Shown: one piece after another, positions 24,378 to 36,118 of the stretch
How positions within the stretch are numbered: position 1 is the stretch's first letter
How the letters are laid out: the number at the start of each line of letters is the position of its first letter
Origin: Nautilus pompilius
Lineage: Eukaryota; Mollusca; Cephalopoda; Nautilida; Nautilidae
Direction of reading: 5' to 3'
DNA: 64,000 bases
Assembly (NCBI GenBank): GCA_018389105.1
Contig: JACATO010001006.1
Coordinates: 1-64,000 of the forward strand
Program-made: the position numbers and the translations under genes
The notes under the pieces: generated by a model
Database searches by the model: none
What the model saw: the letters and a program-made list of their open reading frames with translations, nothing else
Told to the model about the DNA's origin: nothing

Positions 24378-24545
24378 ATAAAAAGTTGATAGAGAACTGT
24401 GTGACGAATTTCCCACCACCTCTGCTGACTGCCGCTGCCAACTTCTGCCTGATTCATCCCGTTCCCCAGACCGAAAAGATTACGACAATCGGCGGAGACT
24501 ACACCGCTTTCCGACCCTGGGTGAACAAGGACAATGACCAAGGAG
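24378..24545 (+). CDS. GFI1: Probable internal exon of Gfi1
   Basis: An acceptor-like TTTCTAG ends at 24377 and a donor GGAG|GTATCT follows 24545, with 168 bases open between. The frame has NFPPPLLTAAANFCLIHPVP and later GGDYTAFRPWVNKDNDQ, with GC-rich third positions that stand out from the AT-rich intron on both sides. It enters in phase 1 and leaves in phase 1, and the zinc-finger exon (30453) enters in phase 1, so the two join in frame at a Gly codon. I recognise no domain. Gfi1 proteins carry a poorly conserved linker between SNAG and fingers, which this would be. Alternative: an exon of an unrelated or nested gene. Confidence 0.5.
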
Positions 24546-25383
24546 GTATCTTCACTTTACAACCTCAGAAACGCGAGAGTTGCCGAGACAATACGGGCTT
24601 AGAGAAAGAAAATAGTAGTTATGTAACTCCATGAAGTTCTAATAAAGTACAACGCTGAAGTATTTATAGAACCGAATAGACAGACGTACATATCGTCATC
24701 GTCAAAGTAGAGGCTGTTTATAGCTGATTAAAAATTTCTTGTGTCTTCCATGACTAGTGCTATTATTGCTATCAGATCGTAAAATAATGGCTTTTTTGTA
24801 TTTTAGAAAAAAATTCTTTAGTCTTCATGGCTTACATAAGCAGGAGATGCAAAACAACGCCCCAGAACGTCTTTTAGGTAGAATGATTAAACTGGCTAAA
24901 AACATAGACGAGCGAGCCGTTATACGAAAGCTTGGCTGTAGCAGGAAGTAACTATTCACGATCAAACACTAGCCGAGATTATTCGAAAAACAGAAATGCT
25001 TCGCCAGACATTCACATTTTATATATGAAATACATGGACAAAGCTTATAGATTATGTCGACAAGGCCAATCATGTCTGCTGATAGAGCGATTTCATATTT
25101 TCATAGTATAAAATATAAATTAAAACATTTAACGGTTTTATTTAATTAAAGTCTTTTTATTGTGGCATGGCTTGGTGTGAATTTACTTCTAGGGTTATAT
25201 TGGTAAGTTGTGCGAAAAACCTGTGAATGAGACAAACGAAATAAGCTGACTTACGTGAAGAAACAAACCGCAAAAAGATGGTCTAACCACAAAATTAAGA
25301 AGAAGAAACGGAATTAGTGAAACTTGAAACTTTTCATGAAATTTAAAGCACATTAGAAACGAGCCAGCCCCAAAGTGAAATCG

Positions 25384-25384
25384 T

Positions 25385-25441
<57 letters not shown>

Positions 25442-25457
25442 TACACACACAAACACA
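25384..25457. repeat. (CT)n(CA)n compound microsatellite
   Basis: About 24 CT units followed by CACACACATACACACAC. Confidence 0.95.
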
Positions 25458-25599
25458 CATATGCCTTTACCATGAGGGATATCTTTGACTGGTCAAGCAA
25501 CAAAACGTTGCCGTGGACCATTGGTGGCTCCGTCGAAAGCTTTAATGCGGGTAGAGGAATGTTGCTCGTGCAGCGTGAACCAAAGAACAAGGTCGCACT

Positions 25600-25860
25600 C
25601 CTGAACGGGACTCCACCGTGCCGAGATTGGCGGGCGATGGCAGTAGGCGCGATTCGAGCTGCCATGACGACAAGATCTGTTGCACAACAATTGAAATGTC
25701 GGCACAGACTATGGTCAGATTAATGCAACGGTTACGGAAGACGAGCCAAGCAAAGGAACGTCAAATTCGGCTGTTTCCGGGCTCAAGGGGCGCAGGGCCG
25801 ACGAGGAATTGTCAGCGGTATTACATTTACGTGCTGCTCTTTTCCTTGTTTTGCGATTTA
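25600..25860 (+). pseudogene. Tc1/mariner N-terminal (HTH) fragment
   Basis: WRAMAVGAIRAAMTTRSVAQ and, one frame over, VRLMQRLRKTSQAKER and SRGAGPTRN match the paired helix-turn-helix of Tc1-like transposases (pattern: AVGMIRAGMT-x-RxVA and RxRETGSTxxRxRSGRPR). Only the DNA-binding part remains and a frameshift near 25720 breaks it. It is sandwiched between a CT microsatellite and a TAA microsatellite. Confidence 0.6.
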
Positions 25861-25908
25861 GGCTTAGTCTATTCAGTTCAATTATTTTCTAAATGATAAT
25901 TCAACACT

Positions 25909-25934
25909 TACTATAATAATAATAAATAATAATA

Positions 25935-25971
<37 letters not shown>

Positions 25972-25990
25972 TAATATAATAATAATAAAC
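25909..25990. repeat. (TAA)n microsatellite
   Basis: TAATAA repeats with periodic TAAATAA and TATAATAA interruptions. Confidence 0.95.
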
Positions 25991-27966
25991 GAGTTATACT
26001 GGGACCGAGCTTAAGGGAGGCAATTGTAGTCAAAATAGACAAAGAATGGGATTTAAAAAACTGTCATGCTCCCGACCCCCCACGTCATTTCAATGGCGAT
26101 AAAATCACGAAAACTGGGGCTACTTTCTCGTATAACCAAAAAAACAAAATTAAAATGGACACTGCTGTAATTTCAACATAGAGCTAGAAGAGGGTGGCTC
26201 ATAAGTCCTTTCGCCTCTATGCAATGTGTTGTTGTTTTATGAAGAACCATTTATATTACATAACTATGGCAACTTTCCCCCTGGTTCTTCCTCTCCATAA
26301 CAATAGTTTAATGTGACCTTTTTTTTTTACACGGCAGCCCATAAATTTCTTCATTCCTCGTGTCTCGCGGTTTTGTGTGGGCGCCATATTTATCTCGACC
26401 TAAGATCACGTGGCGCCAGATCCGGCGGGACATCGTTCCAAGCGAGGCTGGTCCAGCAGCCGTAAATGCGGCAAAGCCAGCAGGTTTTAAGTAGTCGCCA
26501 CGATCTCCTCGACGTAGCCCGGGGGGTCTGGAGACTCGTCAGATCCTTCACCCATCCCTCTGCTCGGAAGGATTTCGTCGACGAGGACCCGGACAGCTGA
26601 TGTATAATGCGCTGGCGGCGGCGGCCCCTCGTCGGGACTACACCGACGCCGTTCTTTCTGGCATGGAACAAACCACGCCCCCGAAATATGTAGATATGTC
26701 CTTTGATTGACACAGCCCAATAATGCGCCGACTGTTCACTGCAGCCCAATGGGGAGAAGGACTTTAGGGTTTAAGGGTCATCTTGTAGTGCAGTAATTAT
26801 TTCTATTCCCCCCCCCCAGAATCATAGCTACTGAAAATTGAAATAAAACAAAGGGCTCTTTCAGCTACAGAAGAAAATTGTGATTTTCTACAAACGTCCA
26901 GTGAAATGCTGCACATTTACTCTCTGTAAGAAAAAGAGCGCCACCTGGTACAGGGAAACGCGCCGATGTCGGTCGGATGAGACATTTATCCTGCGCCTAT
27001 CATTTATTTTGTAAACAGGGTTAATTAATGCTGTATATTGGAGGACGAAGCAACAACATAACACATTTATTTCAGCAGTCGCCATCAAGAAAAGAATAAA
27101 ACAAGACCTTCATAGACTATTTTATTATGTGACGACCTCGAAATTCTGTACACGCCGGGGTGGGTCCGACAAAGATCGCTATTCTACTTTTATTTAGTTT
27201 AAATGACTTTATCATTTTTTTTTTTAAAAAAAAAAACAAACTGTTTGTTTTTTCTATAGTTTTTTAATTCTAAAATCATGAGGGATCACCTGTTATCAAG
27301 GAAACAGGAAGAGAAAACAATCAAAACTAAACAAATGACGGGCGGGGGAGAGTTAAGAGTAGATGTGAAGGAATATGCGAACGGTATTCGTTAGAATTTA
27401 TTGAGGATGTTTCAATCCGCTTACTCCGCCAGCCGGTGGGTGATATAGCTCGTCTTGCAGAGTTTAAATTGTCAGAAAGCTTTATAAATAGAGTACTGTT
27501 AAGGGGCCATTGTATTATTTACCTTACTTTCTTGGGGACCCCCCAAAAATGATAAATAAATAGCGCTGTAAATGAGAAGAAGCGAAATAAGACGGGTCGG
27601 AACTACAGGGAAGAAATAGATTGTCTAAATTTTAGTGAAATATAATTTTTTAACTATTTGGAAAACGTTTAAGGCAAACATTTCTTACGAAGTAGTGTGT
27701 AAAAACGAAGTGCAAGGACGACACCAAGCAATAAAATTATTTCTTTCTTAGTGATGATAATTTAAAAAAAAAACAACAAAAAAGTTTTTAGAATTTTTTG
27801 ATTTCTTTGAAGTATTTTATCATTTTGTTTAATTATTTTCTTGCTAATATTCTTTCTGTTTTTTTCTTTCTTTATACTTCTTTTCTCGTTTTAATTCTCT
27901 GGACCAAAGTGGTGGTCAGGTCTAATTAAATCTAAGAGTAGAAATTACGCGCCATTTGACTGTGTT

Positions 27967-27986
27967 CATCATCATCATCATCTCTC

Positions 27987-28027
<41 letters not shown>

Positions 28028-28028
28028 C
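27967..28028. repeat. (CAT)n(CT)n(CA)n compound microsatellite
   Basis: ATCATCATCATC, then CT repeats, then CACACACACACA. Confidence 0.95.
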
Positions 28029-28974
28029 TACCTTTCTCTCTTCTTATTACCCACCCCTACACATTAATACAACAGATGCCCACATAGTGGATAAGTATTA
28101 TACTGCGCTGTTTGAATCTCGTTACTTTCTGTCAACATCTGTTTTAAAGCATAAAAATCATATGAAACCCTTATCAAATATGACATTAGTTGAAATATAA
28201 AGTTGTTTATCATCTGTATTCATTTTTTTCCATCATTAACAGTTTGAAGCTGATATTTTATTTATTTATACAATTGTCACTGCATTTAAATCTATTATTA
28301 ATGTAGTTTTGGTTTTATTGTTTATTGTTTTTTTACATTAATACTTCAATTAAACTTTTAAATCTATGCATATATAAATTAATTTCTGAGTAAACGATGT
28401 CAGTCTTGTCAATTCAGTTTCCAAGAACGACTTTACCTAAGTAAATGGGATAACATGTCGTGAAAGTGAATGCTTTCATTTGTAAATAAGTAGAAATACA
28501 TATTATATTATATTATATTATAAGTTACTAGCTGGGTAACTGGCACTGCTTGGGGGAAGAAATGGCTTTAGGCCAATGTGCGGTAGCTTAAAATCCTGCC
28601 CAGATGCAGAGGTACTTACACTCAAAATGGGGGCCTCTGAGTGCTAAGATTCGACCGTGAAAGAGTAACAAATAAACACTTGAAAATATGTGTTATATTT
28701 TTTCAGGAAATGCTTCATTCAAACGTTGTTTGTTTTCCCGTCGAATCCCTGTCCCAACTTTTGATGTCGAAGGACATTGCAGTTCTAACAACGAGCTAGA
28801 ATTGGAAAGATGTGAGGTGGCAGTCTCGCTGACCAAGCGAGTTACCTGGGTACAGTAAAGGGAGGGGTTCTTAGCCTGAAGTCAGGGTGACAGCCAGTCT
28901 GGAGGTACCGTGAAACCTCAACCATGTGTACTTGAAAAACTCTACTAGAACTCTTTATTTTTAGATGTGAGGAG

Positions 28975-29095
28975 AAACCATGGTAGAGAAGGAAGTATGC
29001 CAAACCAAGCCGCTCCCGACCAAGATTCGAACTCGGTGGGGGGGTCTAAACCGTGGTAGTCCAGTAGTGAGGCCACCCGCTGCCCATATTCAAGT
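28975..29095 (-). repeat. tRNA-derived SINE, copy 2
   Basis: On the minus strand: GGGTGGCCTCACTACTGG (A-box-like), then a good B box GAGTTCGAATCTTGG, then GGCTTGGTTTGGCATACTTC. Same arrangement as 13243-13375 on the other strand. Confidence 0.6.
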
Positions 29096-30452
29096 AATTA
29101 AACAACGAACCTTTCTGGTTGATACTGTTCCATTCTGTGGACTCGGAGGGAAAAGTAATAAAAGCAAAACGAATGAACAAGGAAACAGAAATGGGTTTCA
29201 AAGACGCAGTAAAAATTAAATGATTAGTATTACCGCAATCTTGTTCTATTCTGAAGTTAAATTACAACTCTAAATCTTTAGATATTTCAAAAAAAATATT
29301 CTAAACAAATACATTTTAAAACTTTTTGCAGGACGCAATAAATCGTATTTGATTATCGGCGCCATGACGTCAACTTTACAAAGTCATGCGCAATAAAGAG
29401 CAGAGAAATAGAGATTAAAATAAGAAGATAACCCGTTTCCATCTATAGGAAAAAACAACGAACAGTAAATTTTATATTTGTGTTCGGTCGAACACCAATC
29501 TGTTTCTACTGCAGAATTAACTGTCTGCTTTAACAGATTCTAAAAGGAATTAAAGCTAAGTGATTCCCTTTCATCTTATATTGCTTTCTCATCTTATTTA
29601 TGAACGTATAGCATCTAGATCAGAATTAATTGGAATTGCTTACTTATTCGTGTAATAATGGTGTTTTAGTTTGGGTAAACAAGCTCAATGATTACCTACA
29701 GCTGTAGTCAAAATTATTAGATCATCAGAAATAATCCAGATTTTCTAAAAGTGTAGTTATACCATAAATATTACAAAGTTTAAGCATTTGTTTTGCTGGT
29801 TTATCATTTATGTTAAGTAATTTGCAGAAATAACATTCCTTAGCGAAAAAAAATGTTTTTTTAAAGTTTACTTCTCTGTCACTCTATAGTTTCATCTCAA
29901 CAAGAAATAACTCCCTTAAGGATGTTCAGTAAAGTGTCCCTATGAATATTAAAACAATGTTTAATTGGCTTTATTATGTTAAAACGTATTTTTACAATGT
30001 AGCACATTTTTTAAAGTATAAATTGATGCAAAAATCTTGGCCTTTACTGTATTTGTGGTTTTCACGTTCGAGTTAGTGTTATTTGAACACGAGATTTTTT
30101 CTCTCTTTCTCCACTTCAGGATAACTAATACAATGAATAAAATTTCATACATATATAGCAAATGACTTATTCTTTATTAACTAATAATTTTTAACTGTCA
30201 ACATTATTCCGTTGATACATAATTCATAAAATTTTATCGATAATTTATAACGACCGCATATAATTAACAATTTTTACTCGCTTGGGTTGCTTTCTTAACT
30301 AAGTTTTACAGGGGGATAACTCTTCTCGTTTCTTTTTGAAAATTGGTTGTTTTTCCCCTGTTACGTCACATTTAGGAGCTTAGTTTTAAGACACTCGCTG
30401 TACCGTTTTAATTTATTTTAATTTTTTCGTTTCGTGTTTACTTCAGCTTCAG

Positions 30453-31019
30453 GTACATTGTACGTGCCAGGAAAGTACCCCAGCCCGCTGTCTTACCAAG
30501 GATATTCGGGAGCACTGAGATCGGACACCCGAGCGCTCATAGAAAACTTTTATCTCGCGCACAGACATCTGTACGGGAACAATGTCCGCACCGAAGATGA
30601 CTTCCGTGAAAAGACGACGCTAGTGGAGACCTCGCAGCAGGCGGGCGAGAAAGCAGCCGAGGGGATCCTAGTAAACTCTCCGTCGTCGACGTTCGAGTGC
30701 ACAAACTGCAACAAGCTCTTTGGCACCCCTCACGGGCTGGAGGTGCACGTGCGCCGCTCGCACAGTGGCTCGCGGCCTTACGCTTGCGAAGTGTGCAACA
30801 AGACGTTCGGACACGCAGTCAGCCTCGACCACCACCGGTCCGTGCACACCCAGGAGAGAACATTCGAGTGCAAGCAGTGCGGGAAGACGTTCAAGCGATC
30901 CTCCACGCTCTCTACCCACCTGCTCATCCACAGCGACACCCGGCCTTATCCCTGTCCTTACTGTGGGAAACGCTTTCACCAGAAGTCGGACATGAAGAAG
31001 CACACCTACATACATACGG
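30453..31019 (+). CDS. GFI1: Gfi1-type repressor, zinc-finger exon (fingers 1-4)
   Basis: Two acceptor-like CTTCAG sites end at 30446 and 30452, both giving entry phase 1; 30453 is chosen as the second. After a linker ([17 protein letters not shown] and onward) come four C2H2 fingers: [20 protein letters not shown] at 30692, [19 protein letters not shown] at 30779, [19 protein letters not shown] at 30863 and [19 protein letters not shown] at 30947. The words [24 protein letters not shown] and [20 protein letters not shown] are diagnostic of Gfi1/senseless and almost unchanged from vertebrate GFI1. Fingers 3-5 of this family bind AATC-core DNA. The exon ends ACGG|GTAAGC in the finger 4-5 linker (HTG|EKP), phase 1. 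Expected to be a nuclear DNA-binding repressor of neural/sensory and blood-type cell fate in animals. Confidence 0.95.
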
Positions 31020-32718
31020 GTAAGCGGCTGGCTTGGCCATTTTTCCTCCACTGAAAAGAAATAAACAGCGACAAAAACTAAAACCGTATCTGGTTCATCT
31101 AGAATTACTGATCTCGATGTTTCGCTGCTAACAGTTCAAGAAACGCTGGAATTGTCGACGGGAATGCAGCAAAGATACTAATTTATTCATAATATACGTC
31201 AGTTGGTGAGATGTCTTTGTTACTGACGCCACTTTAAAAGGCTTAACCCTTTGTATACTACGTCAGTTTTTACTTCTCTTAGACCACCTGTGGCTAGCCT
31301 AGAAGCTCCAGTTTCTACCTGTGCTGAGTAATACAGATTTGAAGCTTTAAAAAAAGTTAAAAATGGAAGAACTACCAGAGAAATGCGAAAACTGCGTCTA
31401 AAAGAAAACATGACAGTTAATTTTTTTTTTAAACGTTATCACGGTTGGTTTTTCATGAAGAAAAAATCGTGTTATTTAAAGAATCTGAACAGTGCATCCT
31501 ACTACTATTCCCCATCTCGACTAATTTACCATCTGTTGACATTCGGATGCGATGCTAACCATGCTTCCCCCTTTACATGTAATACAGTGATCATGGCGTT
31601 CTTTAACAACGCTGGTCTCTGTAGCGCGAAAAAGAATTTTCCTTTATTGAAGTGCTTTTGGCATAGTAACGTTTCGCAACCTTTGACCTCTCTACTCTCA
31701 GCACGTTCAATGACTCGCTGAAATTAATTTCATTGTGGCAGTTAAAGCGCGTCTTACATTTCCCAGCGAGATAGAAAAGTTGAATTTTAAACAAAAGTAA
31801 TTAATTCTTAATACAGAATGCAGTATTGTCGTTTTTTTTTTAAATCGCAGTTTAAGTACAAAATTACAAACTTGCTGCATCCATACCCTGATTTAGTTAG
31901 ATTGTATGATATCCTATTTGAAATGCAGTGTATAGACAACAATAATTACCGTTGATTTCTTAGCAGTTGGTCAGACAAATACGTTATCATTTTAACAACT
32001 TTTGCAAGCCATGGTTTTGTTGTTTTAGATGTTTTATGAAGACTTTTATGGGCGATTATCGAAACGTTTATTTAAAATCACAACTTTCTAAAAGTGTTTA
32101 TTCACCGGGTTTTTGTATTATTCAACTGATAATGAGCCAAAATACAAGAAAAGATCAACACGAGGAGGATGAAGTAAATAATCACTAACGCGAGTGATTT
32201 AGTCATGTTTATCGTTACATTTTCAAGTCGGACTAAAAGCGAAGCTAGAATTAACGAACAACAAGGTAAACAAAAGTTTACAACAAATGCGAATGTTTTG
32301 GCTTTAAAACTGTAGGAGATTTTGTATGATAATCCCTTAGAGAAAACTAAAGATATATATTATCGAAGGACCGGCTGTTCATTGTCTTTAAGTTAATCCA
32401 GTACCGATTTCGGGAAAGAAACAAATTATATGGACTTTAAAGTTTACGGTTTTTCTTTCTGTCTTTCCTTTACTTGGTGTTACATCCGGAGGAACGTTTA
32501 TGTTAATATGTGCTGCACAGTCCATCTTCACTGCATTTTTTAAGTCATGTAAACAAAGTTTTATTTTAAGATTCTAAATTATTAAACATTATAAAAACCC
32601 ATCGCCGCCTTTAAAAAAATGGCTGTATGAAAATCGAAGCGTATTAATTGCATGTTGTTTTTCGAGCAGTGTTCTTTTAAATATTTTAAAGATGTCTGCT
32701 TTATTATTTATCTTCCAG
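31020..32718 (+). other. Last Gfi1 intron
   Basis: GTAAGC donor to a TTATCTTCCAG acceptor, 1.7 kb, AT-rich. No other feature recognised. It interrupts the TGEKP linker between fingers 4 and 5. Confidence 0.9.
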
Positions 32719-32942
32719 GCGAAAAGCCACACAAGTGTCTACAATGCGGGAAAGCCTTCAGTCAGTCATCCAACCTGATCACTCACAGTCGAAAACACAC
32801 CGGCTTCAAGCCGTTCGCTTGCGATAAGTGTGGGCGTGCGTTTCAAAGAAAGGTGGATTTACGGCGCCATGTTGAGACACAGCACGCTCCTGTCATCAAT
32901 AAACCTTTGTTGCAACCGCTACCAGTTCTACAGTCAGTTTGA
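32719..32942 (+). CDS. GFI1: Gfi1-type repressor, terminal exon (fingers 5-6)
   Basis: The acceptor TATCTTCCAG ends at 32718. Two bases complete the Gly of HTGEKP. Finger 5 is [19 protein letters not shown] (32730) and finger 6 [19 protein letters not shown] (32814), both closely matching GFI1 fingers 5 and 6 including the [19 protein letters not shown] linker. A short tail ([18 protein letters not shown]) ends at TGA 32940-32942. The full model with the two candidate internal exons is 386 residues, between human GFI1B (about 330) and GFI1 (about 422). Drosophila senseless has four fingers, so the six-finger form here is the non-dipteran arrangement. Confidence 0.95.
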
Positions 32943-33851
32943 GGGTTCGCACAGGTGTTACCCCGCGCACGTCCAGAGTCTCCAAGGAGACTGACATAGC
33001 CACTATTATCGCGCTCACGTCGTGGTAAAGAACAAACCTGTTTTGCCTAAAGGAAGTTCAATACACTTAATGGTCACTTGTTGTCAGTTGCAGCGATAGT
33101 ATAATGTAAGCCCAGCCATTAAAAAGGGGACATAATTTTTGTTTGAACTAGTGCTATTTGAATGTCAATGTTCTTTAAGTATTAAATATTTAATTTTGAA
33201 GTCGTGTTTCTATCGATTCTAAACAGTTTCAGCCTTTATAGACCGCTTAGAAGATTAGCCACAGAACTAACTACATCAGTGAATGAATGACTGAAGCACA
33301 GTAAGTAAATAGATGAGCAAGCTATACAAGCTGATACACAAATAACGTTCTTATCTATACAAATATTTGTTAAATAACGGGTTGAAAAGACTATTTAATG
33401 CATAACTTTTTAGGTCTTGAAAATAATTTAAATAATTCTCAACGACAATCATACTGTTTGATAATTTTTACTGCAAAATGTAAATACTTTAAAATTCGAA
33501 GAAATGAAAAATAATTTAATGTAGAAAATAAGTTCCCTGATCTACGTTGACTTGAGAAAGTCTGATTAAAGTACTGTTTGTTTGTTTCTCGGATATTCAA
33601 TTAGGAATGGCAAATATAGATTCGACGGAAATTCTAGATACAAAAGCAAGTGAAAATCAACACGGAGATTTGAAGTTTAAAGTGAACAATAAAATACTGA
33701 TGTAGAGGGTTTCAAATGTTCACATTGAGAAGTGAAATAGAACATAAGTGTAAACACATTGTTATCTATCCAAGGGTAATATCTATGTAGTGAACAATAG
33801 CAAGTAATTTAACCAATATTTATATGTCCTATACTTTGATGTTTACGTTCT

Positions 33852-33857
33852 AATAAA
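33852..33857 (+). terminator. Candidate poly(A) signal of Gfi1
   Basis: AATAAA about 910 bases after the stop, followed by a T-rich stretch (33870-33900). An earlier AATAAA at 33688-33693 is an alternative. Confidence 0.4.
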
Positions 33858-33899
33858 ATTTTCAATTTTAATGTCGCTTTTCTTTCTTTATTATGTTTG

Positions 33900-36100
33900 T
33901 CATTCTTGTTGTTAATGCTGTTGTACTTTCCATTCACGGCTGAATTAAATCCTTTTATCTTCTATACTAGCGATCTACAGAACCTAATCTCTAATTTCAT
34001 GGTTGGATCACTCGCCCATTACTACTGACCGGTTTGAGCCTGTGATGGCTGTCAATCTCAGTTTATTTCTTTACAAAAGGTTCATTTTTCTTTTAATACT
34101 AAAAACAAGCCGACAAACACATTTCACCGTTCAAACTGAAAAGCTGTAAATGTAGCTCATTGATAACGTGAGGTCAGGTTCGTGAGTTGGGAAACAGTTT
34201 AACTTATAGAGAAATATTTCGAGTCGAATGTTGGTTTCAGTGAAAGCCCATTTAAACTCATCATTCTACATTCTATTGTAGGCCATGCTTCTACAAACAA
34301 TTGAAAAAGTGAAAGGGATTTTTAGTTATTTAAATAATCTCTTCGGCGCTTACGATGCAAGTGTGGGCTGAGTGATAAAAATATAAAATCAAGTGAGACA
34401 ACACATAGTAGCGTGGCAAATAAGCAAGACGGTGAATTAAGGGTTCTGACCGAGAAACAGCGTGGACTCTTATTGGTTGTTAGCTTCATAACCACAAATA
34501 CAATTTATGACCACTGTTTTCTCCCTGCAATTAATTTTGGGTAAAAATTCCCTTCTCGCACATCTAAAAACAAAGCACATCCTTCCAATCCAGATCAGGA
34601 CACAGTGGAAAAACACGACTTATTATATTCCTTTCTAATTTCATACTGAAAAGGAAGCTTATCTCTTGCAGGGAGTAAAGATAATCAATCGGGCTCTGGT
34701 TTCTGACCAAGTCTTGCCCTAAAGGTCAGGGCTTCGTTGGATTGGTGTTGCAGGCTGCCTAGCTGGGGGAGTGGTCACCAGCGCGGTCCTCGGTCTCGAG
34801 TCGGAGGTCATTAACTCGGGGCTGCGACCCCCACCTCCGAAAAGATAAACAGACATACATCTAAACACACTTTACCCACTAGCACCAGAATCACAAATAT
34901 ATATCAGCGAGATATGTACAAAGTTGTCGGAAATAGAGCCAGAACACCATAAAGCATCCATATCGGTTAATACGGTCCATCGTTTGACCACTGAACTGCT
35001 AAGTGGTCTAACGTTTAATGACCCCAGCTTTCAGTATGGCTATCACACTACATCATATCCGTAAGGCATATGGCTTATGGATGGTATCTGCAAAGATGCT
35101 GTTCCATTTCTGTTGCAGTACCGCGGCAAACTGATAGCTTATCCTAAACACGTTCTTTAATAGGAAGAAAATTTGGATGGCCAGTCAAGCGTTATTGACG
35201 TTTGTTTTTGCTTTAAGAAAACCTTTGTCAGTCTTGCTGCGCGTGCGCATGCATAGAATGGGGAGGCGTTTTCTTGTTGGAATGTCAGTTAGAGCCGAGC
35301 AGAGGAAGGAGAACCGGGCGCGGAATATCGTCCCCATAAATGACAGGTTGTCATATTTCCGTTCGAATTTGTTGCGCTGTCTGACGCAACGGTCTACAGT
35401 CCATGTGGATGGCGGTAAACCCCGAAATGACGAAATAAATTGCAATGTATTTTTTTTTGTTGTTGAGAAAACGAAAGTTGTCTAAAATCTGACTACATTT
35501 TGAAAAAAAAACAAAACAGCTGAACACGATGTAGTTTGAGGAGCAGCTCTAGTTTTTCACTCATTCGAGCTGAAGAAACTGGCCATATTTCTGCAAGGAT
35601 ACTGTTGACAAGTGCACGAACGAAACCGATGTTTTGTTTCTTTATTACCACTTTCTTCCGTTAGACGGCGCGTCTAGGAGATTTTGAAGTTCATGATCTC
35701 GATGGTGAAACGCCTAGATATCAGGCCAACTCTCCAACTTTGTTCTGCTGAAGTAGAGAGTCCAATTTCTCCTCTCTTGGTGCTCCATTAAGACAGACAA
35801 GTTTCGCGGTCTTTTTCCTTTTCTTATCACTGGTAAGAACAAAAGCGAACCCTTGACGCTAAGCTCTTTCCACTTACGATAATCTAATTATCTCAGTTCA
35901 GTCAAGCCCCAGCTTTAGTAAGTATTGCGCTCTGATTGGTTGTCGTGAAATCAACCAGAAATGCCACGCTCGCAGAAGGACTATAAAAGTATAGGCAGTG
36001 ACATCATCGTAGTGTGATGATTACTTTTACTACTGGGTAGGAGATATCACATGACAAGTGTATAGAAATTAAAGTCTTAGGCTATTTCATACGGCAGATT
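33900..36100. other. Unassigned sequence downstream of Gfi1
   Basis: AT-rich. A GC-richer patch at 34730-34850 has tRNA-like words but no clear boxes. An open frame at 35177-35485 is not recognised. Confidence 0.5.
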
Positions 36101-36118
36101 GCACCCCGACTTCATGTT

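Larger units (their letters stand above)
24546..30452 (+). other. Gfi1 intronic sequence before the zinc-finger exon
   Basis: Holds microsatellites, a Tc1 HTH fragment, a GC-rich patch (about 26390-26750) and a SINE. The GC-rich patch has overlapping frames on the minus strand but no recognised protein. Confidence 0.5.

Noticed and set aside
26390-26750. GC-rich minus-strand frames (119 and 77 codons) as a possible gene
   Set aside because: Two overlapping frames are equally open, there is no recognisable motif, and no splice sites frame them. Possibly an old transposon piece.
28975-29095. Functional tRNA gene on the minus strand
   Set aside because: Good B box but no complete cloverleaf, and a related copy with the same non-tRNA tail at 13243; a SINE fits better.
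30668-31051. Minus-strand and alternative + frames over the zinc-finger exon
   Set aside because: Shadows of the Gfi1 finger exon, whose own frame is strongly conserved.
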